From assembly GCF_000317305.3 (NCBI RefSeq), contig NC_023036.2:2542001-2606000 (forward strand): a DNA stretch of 64,000 nt. Direction: 5' to 3'. A program made the translations under genes and the position numbers. Position 1 is the first letter of the stretch; the number at the start of each line of letters is the position of its first letter. Positions 23,589-30,833 of the stretch are shown here, one piece after another. Origin of the DNA: Mycolicibacterium neoaurum VKM Ac-1815D. GTDB taxonomy: Bacteria > Actinomycetota > Actinomycetes > Mycobacteriales > Mycobacteriaceae. Under the pieces are notes generated by a model that worked only from the letters and a program-made list of their open reading frames with translations, did not search any database and was not told the DNA's origin.

Positions 23589-24344
23589 CTAGTCGCGCCG
23601 GCGTTTCTCGTCTAGCAACCGGTTTAACTCGGAGGCGATATCGGGCGTGCCCGCGTCGGCGAGGGCTACGACGGTGTCGACCCACTCCTGAACGTCAGAA
23701 GGCACCAGCATTGCCGCGATGCCGTACGAGACGACTCGGGTGATCTTGCCGCGCGTCTTTGTCCCGTTGCGTTCTTCTTCCTCGTAGGAGTCGATGACCA
23801 ACGACGAATCGTGGTTCGCAGTCACGATCCCTTCGAGCACTTGTGGCCTTCGCGCGTTCGACACGGGCCCACCGCTCAAGCCGGCCGGCGCTGGCACGCT
23901 CAGCTCGGCGGCAAGGTACTTCCGGCCGTCCGGAGACTGATATTCGAAATGTCGTTGATAGTGACCTTTGAATAGCCGTGGCACCTGAGTGTTCTCCTCG
24001 GCGGGGTAGCCGAAGGCATGGAAGTCGCCGCCGTCGACCAAGGTGTGGCCGATCTCGTTGTAAACCTGGCCGTTCGGGGGAGGCTTGGCACCCTTGGAGA
24101 TCACCATCACGGCCAAGTCGATCGACCGGTGGCGTATCACCTGCTCGGCGAGTCGCGCGTCACGCTCCATCGGCGACTTGAAACAGAGCCGGCCATTTTC
24201 GACCTCAGGCACGCAGTGGGCCGCGGTCAATATGACGTAAGGACGCATGTACATCGAGCCCGTCCCGTTGAACTCCCACGTGCTGTCCGGCGGCGAGAGA
24301 AAGATTGCTCCGGTTGCGAGTCTGGGGAAGAAGTCGAGCGACAT
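23589..24344 (-). CDS. Trypsin-like serine protease without export signal
   Basis: This 251-residue protein has a chymotrypsin-fold catalytic triad: His in 'YVILTAAHCVPEV' (about residue 43), Asp in 'SIDLAVMVIS' and Ser in 'PAGLSGGPVSNAR' (G-x-S-G-G-P variant). No signal peptide or membrane span is visible; the ATG at 24344 (MSLDFFPRLATGA) leads straight into the fold. Cytoplasmic trypsin-like proteases occur in bacterial conflict and stress systems, often cut or activated by a partner, but no partner is evident. It lies about 100 bp outside the left end of the integrative element, so it is chromosomal or a remnant of an earlier insertion. Confidence 0.8.
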   Translation of the reverse strand: MSLDFFPRLATGAIFLSPPDSTWEFNGTGSMYMRPYVILTAAHCVPEVENGRLCFKSPMERDARLAEQVIRHRSIDLAVMVISKGAKPPPNGQVYNEIGHTLVDGGDFHAFGYPAEENTQVPRLFKGHYQRHFEYQSPDGRKYLAAELSVPAPAGLSGGPVSNARRPQVLEGIVTANHDSSLVIDSYEEEERNGTKTRGKITRVVSYGIAAMLVPSDVQEWVDTVVALADAGTPDIASELNRLLDEKRRRD

Positions 24345-24417
24345 GCCGACAACGCTATCGAGAGCAGAATTCGCCCGCGCCGATCGACGAATGACTGATT
24401 GGGCACAAGAACACGAA

Positions 24418-24438
24418 AGGCCCGGGGTTACCGGGCCT
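24418..24438 (-). terminator. Intrinsic terminator of the tRNA Gly-Cys-Val operon, now stranded
   Basis: AGGCCCGG (24418-24425) pairs perfectly with CCGGGCCT (24431-24438) around a 5-base loop; read on the minus strand it is followed by TTTCGTGTTCTTGT. It lies 15 bp beyond the tRNA-Val 3'-end copy (attL) on the side where the tRNA operon used to end. The element now separates it from the tRNA genes by 9.9 kb. Confidence 0.75.
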
Positions 24439-24452
24439 GACCTGCATAGAAC

Positions 24453-24500
24453 GTGGTGCGCGATACTGGGATTGAACCAGTGACCTCTTCCGTGTCAGGG
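24453..24500 (-). repeat. attL: 48-bp copy of the tRNA-Val 3' end
   Basis: Bases 24453-24500 are identical to 34358-34405. They include the CCA end, acceptor 3' strand, T-arm, variable loop and part of the anticodon arm of tRNA-Val(GAC). Sequence diverges immediately after both ends, so this is the displaced original 3' end produced by site-specific integration. Confidence 0.9.
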
Positions 24501-24598
24501 CCGAGCGCAGTGCTGGTCTAACTAGCACTCTACCTGCATAAACCTTACTCAGTGGGTAAGGCCATGAGTGGACATGTACAGCCGTCTGAGTGCTAGTC

Positions 24599-24620
24599 TC
24601 AGTTCACGTTCAGTTCACGG
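24599..24620 (+). repeat. Arm-type integrase site, left copy
   Basis: Two tandem copies of TCAGTTCACG, the second preceded by an extra T, form a 22-bp sequence that recurs exactly at 34292-34313, inside the other end of the element. The placement about 100 bp inside attL and 45 bp inside attR is typical of integrase arm-binding sites. Confidence 0.7.
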
Positions 24621-24645
24621 CACAACTCCAACAAGGGGCGCGCGG

Positions 24646-25815
24646 GTGGTCAGAGGATCAGGTCGAAAGACACGGACGCCGGGAACGTTCGGTACTGTCC
24701 AGCAGTTGCCGAGCGGTAGATACCGGGCGTTGTACTTCGGTCCGGATGGTCGACGCTACAGTGCGCCAACCACCTTCATCGCGAAGCAGGACGCTCGCGG
24801 ATGGCTTGCCCTGCGTCATTCTGAGATCATTCGGGACGCGTGGGTTCCGCCCGGAACCGGCGCCAAACCGGACGTTCGACGCAAGTTCAATGATTTCGCG
24901 AATGAGTGGCTTGAGGATCGCGCCAACGATGCTGCAGCGCCGCTCAAGCAGCGGACTGCGGAGCACTATCGCCTCATCCTTGATAGACAGCTATTGCCGA
25001 CGTTCGGGCAACGACCCGTAGCTTCTATCACCGCCGATGATGTAAAAGCTTGGTATCGGAAGACGGGGGCCGGAGCGCCCACGATGCGAGCGCATAGTTA
25101 CGGGTTGCTGCGCACAATTATGGCAGCAGCGGTAGCCGGCAAGTGCATTACTGAGAACCCGTGTGCGATCCGTGGCGCGGGAAGCGCGAAGCGTGTGCAC
25201 GAGGTGGAACCCGCCACGCTTGAGCAGCTGGACCTGTTGACGGACGCGATGCCAGGAAAATTCCGGCTGATGATCTTGCTGGCGTCCTGGTGTGCGCTTC
25301 GGTTCGGTGAACTCACGGAGCTTCGCCGGGTGGACATCGATCTGTCTGTTGGAGCGATCAAGGTGCGACGCGGAGTCGTGCGAGTTTCGACCGGGTTCAA
25401 GGTTGAAGGTCCGAAATCAAAGGCCGGCATTCGTACCGTTGCAATCCCGCCGCACCTGTTGCCGATGGTCGAAGAACATCTGGGTGAATATGTTGAGGAT
25501 CCGCCTAACTCGCTGCTATTCCCGGCTTCCAACGGTGGGCACCTAGCTCCGTCGACGCTGTATCGGCACTTCTATAAGGCGCGCGACGCGGCGGGACGGC
25601 CCGATCTCAGGTTCCACGATCTTCGGCACACGGGTGCGGTGCTGGCCGCTTTGACCGGAGCTACGTTGGCGGACCTGATGAACCGATTGGGGCATTCCTC
25701 CCATCAGGCCGCGCTGATCTATCAGCACCGCGCGCAGGGGCGTGACAGGGTCATCGCAGATGCCCTCTCTGCGATGACAGCTCCGAAGGCCTTGGCCATC
25801 GCGTCCGAGGGCTGA
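24646..25815 (+). CDS. int: Tyrosine recombinase (integrase) of the element
   Basis: This integrase of about 389 residues has an N-terminal AP2-like arm-binding domain ('FGTVQQLPSGRYRALYFGPD'), a SAM-like core-binding domain ('FNDFANEWLEDRANDAAAPL') and a catalytic domain with the R-H-R-H/Y set: 'SWCALRFGELTELRR', 'FHDLRHTGAVLAALTG' and 'GHSSHQAALIYQHR'. It should catalyse integration and excision at the tRNA-Val attachment site. The GTG at 24646 is preferred because it has AAGGGG upstream and leaves the arm-type sites outside the gene; ATG 24568 would include them. It resembles integrases of mycobacterial tRNA-targeting prophages. Confidence 0.92.
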   Translation: MVRGSGRKTRTPGTFGTVQQLPSGRYRALYFGPDGRRYSAPTTFIAKQDARGWLALRHSEIIRDAWVPPGTGAKPDVRRKFNDFANEWLEDRANDAAAPLKQRTAEHYRLILDRQLLPTFGQRPVASITADDVKAWYRKTGAGAPTMRAHSYGLLRTIMAAAVAGKCITENPCAIRGAGSAKRVHEVEPATLEQLDLLTDAMPGKFRLMILLASWCALRFGELTELRRVDIDLSVGAIKVRRGVVRVSTGFKVEGPKSKAGIRTVAIPPHLLPMVEEHLGEYVEDPPNSLLFPASNGGHLAPSTLYRHFYKARDAAGRPDLRFHDLRHTGAVLAALTGATLADLMNRLGHSSHQAALIYQHRAQGRDRVIADALSAMTAPKALAIASEG

Positions 25816-26029
25816 TCAAAGACTCCTAGGCCGCACGGTGAAGCGCACGATGTGGCTAGGTGGTAAATATATGAACCATTATGGTTAATGAAATCGCTTT
25901 GCTTGCAGTATCTTTCGCGAAGTGTTAACTTTTCATCGAACTTGGAGGTGCTCCCGTACAGATTCGCTCGAAATAGGCGTCATTCATTGGCCCGCCCGTC
26001 CGGGGTGGACCGCGCCTTGAAGGAGAATC
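25816..26029 (+). promoter_or_regulatory. AT-rich control region between int and HTH gene
   Basis: This 214-bp stretch is conspicuously AT-rich. AACCAT-T-ATGGTT (25874-25886) is a perfect palindrome that could be an operator. GAAGGAGAATC precedes the HTH start. No reading frame is supported. It probably contains the promoter of the replication/excision genes. Confidence 0.5.
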
Positions 26030-26245
26030 ATGGGTTCATCGTTTCGGCCGGACAGTGACAGCGACAAGCTTCCGGCGAAAGTTACGATCAAACAGGCTGC
26101 GCAACACTATAGTTTATGTGACAAGACGGTGCGGCGCTACATCGCGCAGGGGAGGCTCGTTGCCTTCCGCGTCGGTGACCGCAACATCCGCGTGGATCGC
26201 GACTCACTGGTTGCGCTTGCAACGCAAATCGGCGGTGCTGCATGA
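26030..26245 (+). CDS. Excisionase-like helix-turn-helix protein
   Basis: This 71-residue DNA-binding protein belongs to the HTH_17/excisionase superfamily: 'VTIKQAAQHYSLCDKTVRRY' (helix-turn-helix) followed by 'IAQGRLVAFRVGDRNIRVDR' (wing), the usual order in Xis and BldC-like proteins. In an integrative element it most likely serves as recombination directionality factor or as a transcription regulator. Strong ribosome site AAGGAG six bases before ATG 26030. Its stop overlaps the next gene's ATG (ATGA). Confidence 0.85.
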   Translation: MGSSFRPDSDSDKLPAKVTIKQAAQHYSLCDKTVRRYIAQGRLVAFRVGDRNIRVDRDSLVALATQIGGAA

Positions 26246-26583
26246 TCCCGCCGAGCCACGCGCTACCGGAGACACTTCGCCAGGCGAAGCGTTGGGACTT
26301 GGTGAAGCGGACTTACGTGAGCGCGGGCCTATGTGAGGGCTGCGCAGCGCGGGCCGCGTGGGGCCACCAGCACCACGGGAATAGTTGGAGAGACTTACAG
26401 CCGCCTTGTGTCCGTTGCAGGGGATTGGTGGAGGAGTTCCACGAAGCCACTTCGGCCGTGGCATGGCGAAAAATGCGCCAGCCGCAGACCGCGAGAAAGA
26501 CCCAACGGCTCCATGGGACGGTCCACCGAGGCGTAGATGCGAGCCAGCCCGAGTTCGGCGCCGAAGGTGAGGTGGCATCGTGA
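26242..26583 (+). CDS. Small Cys/His element protein
   Basis: This 113-residue protein is translationally coupled to the HTH gene. It has a possible zinc-binding cluster: 'GLCEGCAARAAWGHQHHGNS' and then 'PPCVRCRGLVEEFHEA', a C-x2-C ... C-x2-C arrangement. The C-terminus is basic and unstructured. Similar small CxxC proteins lie before replication genes in actinobacterial prophage-like elements. No specific function is assigned. Its TGA overlaps the ATG of the ATPase gene. Confidence 0.6.
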   Translation: MIPPSHALPETLRQAKRWDLVKRTYVSAGLCEGCAARAAWGHQHHGNSWRDLQPPCVRCRGLVEEFHEATSAVAWRKMRQPQTARKTQRLHGTVHRGVDASQPEFGAEGEVAS

Positions 26584-26816
26584 TGCCGCATGGAGATATG
26601 GAGCCGCTGGATTGGGTGACCTTGGGGAAGGTGCCTACTGCGTCCCCAGTCATTCCCGGCCTGCTCAACGAAGGTGAGTCCGGATCGCTGATCGGACAGG
26701 GCGCAGTAGGCAAATCGCTTCTAGCCCTAGACATCGCGCTGCGGCTCGCTTCCGGCAGCTCAGTGCTTGGCAAAGCGGTCGGGTCTGCTGCACGATCAGG
26801 TGACAGACAGTTTCGG

Positions 26817-27674
26817 TCACGCGGCCTGACTGGCCCGTGTGGTCATAATCGCTTCGAATTCGATCGGGGTCAACCGACCGAGGCCGGCTTGGCGCCGGCG
26901 ACGATGGTAGGTCCGTTCGATCCAGGTGACGATCGCGATCCGCAGCTCTTCTCGTGTGCTCCAGCGGTGGCGATCGAGCACGTTCTTCTGAAGTAGAGCA
27001 AAGAAGCTCTCCATGGCTGCGTTGTCGCCAGCCGCACCGACGCGGCCCATCGATCCGACCATTTCATAACGGCTCAGTGCATGGACGAATCTCCTTGACC
27101 TGAATTGAGATCCGCGATCGGTGTGGACTATGCAGCCAGCGATATCACCGCGGCGAGCCACCGCGCTACTGAGCGCTGTGGTGGCCAGCCGGGACTTCAT
27201 TCGGGAGTCGATCGAGTACCCGACGATACGGTTGGAGAACACGTCCTTGATGGCACAGAGATAGAGCTTGCCTTCATCGGTGCGATGTTCGGTGATATCG
27301 CTGAGCCACAATTGGTTTGGGCCATCGGCGGTGAAGTCGCGCTCGACAAGATCATCGTGCACCGGCGGGCCTACCTTGCCGTTCTTGCCGCGCTTTTTGC
27401 CGAACACGCTCCACAACTGATTCTGCGAGCAGATTCGCCAGGCGGTGCGCTCTGCCATCGATTCGCCGGCCTCTCGGGCCTCCTCCACGAGGTAGCGGTA
27501 CCCGAACTCCGGGTCGTCGCGGTGGGCGTCGAACAGCGCGTTTGCGCGGTAGGCCTCGACGAGTTCGGCATCGGTGATGGGATTGGCCAACCAGCGGTAA
27601 TACGGTTGGCGGGCGAGCTTGAGTACCCGGCACGTCACCGCGACGGGAATCCCGTCGCCGGCGAGCTCCTTCAC
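26817..27674 (-). CDS. IS3-family transposase OrfB (DDE catalytic part)
   Basis: This 285-residue rve-type integrase domain carries the DDE triad in 'QLWLSDITEHRTDEGKLYL' (first Asp), 'GCIVHTDRGSQFRSRRF' (second Asp) and 'DNAAMESFFALLQKNVLD' (Glu). N-terminal 'CRVLKLARQPYYRWLANP' is the usual HTH_21-type start. It overlaps orfA by 4 bp; in this family the active enzyme is an OrfAB fusion made by -1 frameshifting, and CCTTTTCCC (27688-27696, read as GGGAAAAGG) is a candidate slippery run. It inserts opposite to the interrupted ATPase gene. Confidence 0.93.
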   Translation of the reverse strand: MKELAGDGIPVAVTCRVLKLARQPYYRWLANPITDAELVEAYRANALFDAHRDDPEFGYRYLVEEAREAGESMAERTAWRICSQNQLWSVFGKKRGKNGKVGPPVHDDLVERDFTADGPNQLWLSDITEHRTDEGKLYLCAIKDVFSNRIVGYSIDSRMKSRLATTALSSAVARRGDIAGCIVHTDRGSQFRSRRFVHALSRYEMVGSMGRVGAAGDNAAMESFFALLQKNVLDRHRWSTREELRIAIVTWIERTYHRRRRQAGLGRLTPIEFEAIMTTRASQAA

Positions 27675-27979
27675 GAGCGGGTAGAGCCTTTTCCCGGCAG
27701 ATTGGCCTGCGACAGATAGGCCGTGGCCCGGCGCAGCACCTCGTTCTCCTGCTCTAACAACTTGATCCGACGCCGCGCCTCACGCAACTCGGTGGACTCG
27801 CCAGTGCTCTTGCCCTGCTTGGTGCCCTCGTCGATATCGGCCTGGCGCATCCACTTGTGCAAGGTCATCGGGTGTACACCGAAATCAGTGGCGATCTGCT
27901 CGATGGTTACACCGTCATCGCGGTTGCGAGCCACGCGCACGACATCGTCGCGGAACTCACGGGGATAGGGCCTTGCCAT
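27671..27979 (-). CDS. IS3-family transposase OrfA (HTH part)
   Basis: This 102-residue protein binds the IS ends. It has 'ARPYPREFRDDVVRVARNRD', the HTH 'TIEQIATDFGVHPMTLHKWM' and a C-terminal leucine-zipper-like helix 'LREARRRIKLLEQENEVLRR', which mediates multimerisation. Start ATG 27979 (MARPYPRE) is the family start. It ends in the overlap with orfB. Confidence 0.92.
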   Translation of the reverse strand: MARPYPREFRDDVVRVARNRDDGVTIEQIATDFGVHPMTLHKWMRQADIDEGTKQGKSTGESTELREARRRIKLLEQENEVLRRATAYLSQANLPGKGSTRS

Positions 27980-28727
27980 TGGGACATCCTTCCAGCTCGC
28001 TCGCCCCGAGCAAGCCAACTCAGATGTCACCTATTCGTGCAGCAGACCCGTCAGCGATCCAGTGTCGGTGATGTACATCGATATGGAGAACCCGCATCCA
28101 GAGTTGGCTGATCGGGTGCGCTCGATGGGCCGTGACCCGGAGTCCATTGCTGACCTCCCATTGACCTACTTCTCGTTTCCAGACATCCCGCCGCTCGACA
28201 CTGAATCGGGCGGTAGGAAGCTCTTGCGGGCAGTCGAAGCGCATAAGCCGACCCTTGTTGTGCTCGATACAATTTCGAGACTGGTCGAGGGCAAGGAGGA
28301 CAGTGCTGATACCTGGCAGAACCTCTACCGCCACACGATGGTTCCGTTACGTCGGCAGGGGTGTGCTGTGTTGCGGCTGGACCATCAGGGCCACGATGCC
28401 AGCAGGGCGGCACGCGGGTCGTCTGGCAAGCGTGACGACGTGGATGTCGCGTGGATCATGCGGCGCGAGGGCAACACCTTGACCCTCACCCGCGACAAGG
28501 GACGCAGCATCGGGTATCCGACAAAGCACGTTCTGCGACGCCACCTGAATCCGACTCGCCACGTACCGCAGACTTCGAACGACAAGGTAGTTGAACTTGC
28601 CCAAGCCATGGAGGACCTCGGAATTTCGCCAGGGACCCCACGCGATGTCGGTGCGAAGCTGTTGCGAGACAATGGCTTCACGCTGAGCAACACGATGTAT
28701 GCACAGGCTATGGCGATGCGGCTTTAG

Positions 28728-29237
28728 CTGTCAACGTCGAGACGCGGGCGGCGCAGGCGGGGGAGTCGTGTATTGCTTCCCCGCCTGTAGTCCGTCCAAC
28801 GCGCTCCCCTTTAGGGGGACGTTGCGGACGGACGGGACGGGAACGAGACGTTCGAGTGCGAACTGCGTTGCGTTCCAAGCGGAAACAAAGCGGAACCAAT
28901 AGCGATGTCCTGCGGCTGACGAAATATGGCCGACCTTGGCGATAGGTAGGGGCGGGCCGGAGGTCGCCGGCTCACAATTGTGGTGGACAATCCGGCAGCG
29001 CCCTGTGGCGACGCAATCGTCGAAGCGCGGAAGGATTAGCCCTGTACGGCGGCCTACTAAGCGATCTGGCACCCTTCTGTGGGGCGCTGGCAGAGCCTCG
29101 AAGCGAAGGGTGGGGGAGGTCCCCTTTGCGCTATAGGGGCGGCCTCGTGCCGCCCAGCGCCTTCTCTCTCTCCACCGCAGCGAGAGTGTGCGGTAATTTA
29201 TCTCGAAAGTGGTTGCAAAAACTAGTCTTAAGTAGCC
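28728..29237. other. Gene-free 510-bp stretch with strong hairpins, possible origin or terminators
   Basis: No convincing gene is present. Three inverted repeats stand out: CAGGCGGGG/CCCCGCCTG (28754-28787), a longer broken stem TCCGTC-CAACG-TCCCC with GGGGA-CGTTG-GACGGA (28791-28832), and GGGCGGC/GCCGCCC (29137-29155). The first two follow the ATPase gene by 27 bp. They could terminate that transcript or belong to a replication origin served by the ATPase. A frame at 28936-29136 has no protein-like features. Confidence 0.5.
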
Positions 29238-30377
29238 CTAGTCGGTGTGGTCCTCTAAAGCCCGCAGCTCAACTCGGAGTCGTTGCGTCTCGCGCTCGGC
29301 TGCCCGTAGCCGGGCTTGCATTCGCTCTTTCGGCGATTTCTGAGAGCGAGCACGAGGGGCTGGCGGGATTAGCCAGCCGAGAGGCTCGTACGCTACCGCC
29401 TTCCGTACGATCGGGCAGAGTTTGCAATCGAGTAGATGACCGAATTGTGGCCAGCCTGCAGCGAGCAACTTGTCATCAAGCTCGGAACAGGTTTCACCAG
29501 ACAGCTCAGCGCGCATCTGCGCTAACCGATCGTCGCTGACGCGGTCCCGATAATGATCGGGGGTCCAATCGGTCTGCCGGCCAGTAACTGTCACGGTGTG
29601 CCCGCAAGACAGGGTGGCATCCCAATCATGTACCCAATGCCCCTCTGAGCACCGATGAGCATCCCACCAGTCCTGACCCAAGAATAGCCATTGCTCGGGA
29701 CACGCAACTGGTTCCACGTCCCGATACCGGCGCGTGAAGCGGTCCCACGACGCGAATCGGCGCAAGGGTAGCGTCGGTATGTCATGGGCGCTCGCGCACC
29801 TATACTCGCCAGCAGGTAGCCGCTTTCCGGTGGACGGGTTGGTGTCTGAGTCCTTCAGTAGACTCTGCGGGTCATCGGTCGAACCGACACGCTCCTCTGT
29901 GCAGCCGCAGTCGAACTCCAACGCCCAGCGGAACACGTCCTCTGCATCGCCGATTCGTACCCGCAGCATCGGGTCCCGCTCAACCATTGCGTTCCATTCA
30001 TGCAGGGCATCGTCGTGCGACCGGACCGCATCAGATAGGCGGCGTCGGACGATGCCCGCAACCGCGCGGGCTGGCTTCGCGGTTCGTTGCCGCTCGGCCC
30101 GACGCTCGCGGCGGCCCAACGAGAAGATCGCTGCGATCGTCTCCTTCTGCGCACGAGACATTGGCGGTGCGTCTGCCACCGCGGAGCGTATGCCGGCATC
30201 CCAGGCGCAGGCATCCTGTGCCTGACGCAGAGTGTCGTGAACCTTGTCGCGCATGAAATCTTCGGGCCGGCCGACAACCTCGAACGAATGGATGTTCGGT
30301 CGATCGACTGTCGTCACCTTCCGCACGGCGTACTGCCCTGACACCCAGTAGTCGGGCCGCTCGTTCGTCCACTTCAT
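29238..30377 (-). CDS. Unknown protein of the integrative element, Cys/His-rich
   Basis: I do not recognise this 379-residue soluble protein. The N-terminal 60 residues are basic/aromatic ('MKWTNERPDYWVSGQYAVRK'). A coiled helical region follows ('RRERRAERQRTAKPARAVAG'), then a Cys/His-rich middle with 'EFDCGCTEERVG', 'CPEQWLFLGQDWWDAHRCSE' and 'DATLSCGHTVTV', which could bind zinc, then 'LLDCKLCPIVRKAV' and a charged coiled coil at the end. ATG 30377 has GGGAGG nine bases upstream, better than the frame's first ATG. It is divergent from the XRE gene across a 32-bp dyad, so it is likely controlled by it. An element-maintenance or defence-accessory role is possible. Confidence 0.7.
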   Translation of the reverse strand: MKWTNERPDYWVSGQYAVRKVTTVDRPNIHSFEVVGRPEDFMRDKVHDTLRQAQDACAWDAGIRSAVADAPPMSRAQKETIAAIFSLGRRERRAERQRTAKPARAVAGIVRRRLSDAVRSHDDALHEWNAMVERDPMLRVRIGDAEDVFRWALEFDCGCTEERVGSTDDPQSLLKDSDTNPSTGKRLPAGEYRCASAHDIPTLPLRRFASWDRFTRRYRDVEPVACPEQWLFLGQDWWDAHRCSEGHWVHDWDATLSCGHTVTVTGRQTDWTPDHYRDRVSDDRLAQMRAELSGETCSELDDKLLAAGWPQFGHLLDCKLCPIVRKAVAYEPLGWLIPPAPRARSQKSPKERMQARLRAAERETQRLRVELRALEDHTD

Positions 30378-30493
30378 CCGACTGCCTCCCGGTATCCATG
30401 TTCGACTGCGTGCCGCACAATCGTGTGGCGGCGGCCTCTGCGTGCATCGCCGCACACCGTTCGGCTACCTCAAAGGCGCCAGCCAGCACGAAT

Positions 30494-30525
30494 GCTACTT
30501 ATGAGTCTGTAGACCTACAAGTAGC
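30494..30525. promoter_or_regulatory. 32-bp dyad operator between the unknown gene and the XRE regulator
   Basis: GCTACTT (30494-30500) and AAGTAGC (30519-30525) are perfect outer arms; GTC (30505-30507) and GAC (30512-30514) are symmetric inner arms around TGTA. It lies 24 bp before the XRE start and 117 bp before the divergent gene. The symmetry and spacing fit binding by an XRE-type dimer pair. Confidence 0.7.
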
Positions 30526-30548
30526 GGCCGGGCAGCGTAACTCTTGCT

Positions 30549-30824
30549 ATGAAGGGGCGACTGCAACAGGTGGTGGGCCATAACCTGCGCCAACACCGTG
30601 TGCAGCAGGGGTATAGCCAGGAGGCGTTCGCAGAGCGCATGGGTGTACATCGCACCTACTTCAGCTCGGTCGAACGCGGTGAGCGAAATTTAACGTTGCA
30701 AACGCTCGAACACATCGCTGACTTCCTCGGAGTTGATCCGGTTGCACTACTTACTCCGATGCTTGACGAAGGCCAGTCATCATCGCCTAATAGCCCCCGA
30801 CGCATCGGCCATGCCGGAAAGTAG
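30549..30824 (+). CDS. XRE-family regulator (cI/controller-protein-like)
   Basis: This 91-residue DNA-binding protein is almost entirely one HTH_3 domain: 'VVGHNLRQHRVQQGYSQEAF', 'AERMGVHRTYFSSVERGERN', 'LTLQTLEHIADFLGVDPVAL'. The sequence 'HRTYFSSVERGERNLTL' is characteristic of the small controller proteins found with restriction-modification and other defence genes. It is convergent with hamB (10 bp between stops) and divergent from the unknown 379-residue gene. It probably autoregulates through the 32-bp dyad and may set the timing of element or defence gene expression. Confidence 0.85.
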   Translation: MKGRLQQVVGHNLRQHRVQQGYSQEAFAERMGVHRTYFSSVERGERNLTLQTLEHIADFLGVDPVALLTPMLDEGQSSSPNSPRRIGHAGK

Positions 30825-30833
30825 GGTTCGACC

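Larger units (their letters stand above)
26781..28049 (-). mobile_element. IS3-family insertion sequence, 1269 bp
   Basis: The ends form a terminal inverted repeat matching at 23 of 25 positions (GGGTCTGCTGCACGA, two mismatches, then AGGTGACA). They are flanked by the direct repeat GTC (26778-26780 and 28050-28052), the target duplication. It contains overlapping orfA and orfB on the minus strand. Both open frames look intact, so the insertion is probably recent. Confidence 0.92.
26583..28727 (+). pseudogene. RepA-like AAA/RecA-fold ATPase gene interrupted by an IS3-family element
   Basis: The 5' part (26583-26780, 66 codons) encodes 'VIPGLLNEGESGSLIGQGAV' leading into Walker A 'GQGAVGKSLLALDIALRL'. 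The 3' part (28053-28727) encodes 'VMYIDMENPHPELADRVRSM', Walker B 'PTLVVLDTISRLVEG', 'LRLDHQGHD', and a C-terminal helical tail. Removing the IS plus one copy of the 3-bp duplication fuses them in frame into a 290-residue protein of the hexameric helicase/RepA type used by plasmids and integrative elements. As it stands the protein is truncated after residue 66 and should be inactive, so autonomous replication or excision control may be lost. Confidence 0.82.

Noticed and set aside
24568..24645. Upstream part of the integrase frame as coding
   Set aside because: It contains the 22-bp arm-type repeat also found in non-coding DNA at the other end, and a better start with a ribosome site lies at 24646.
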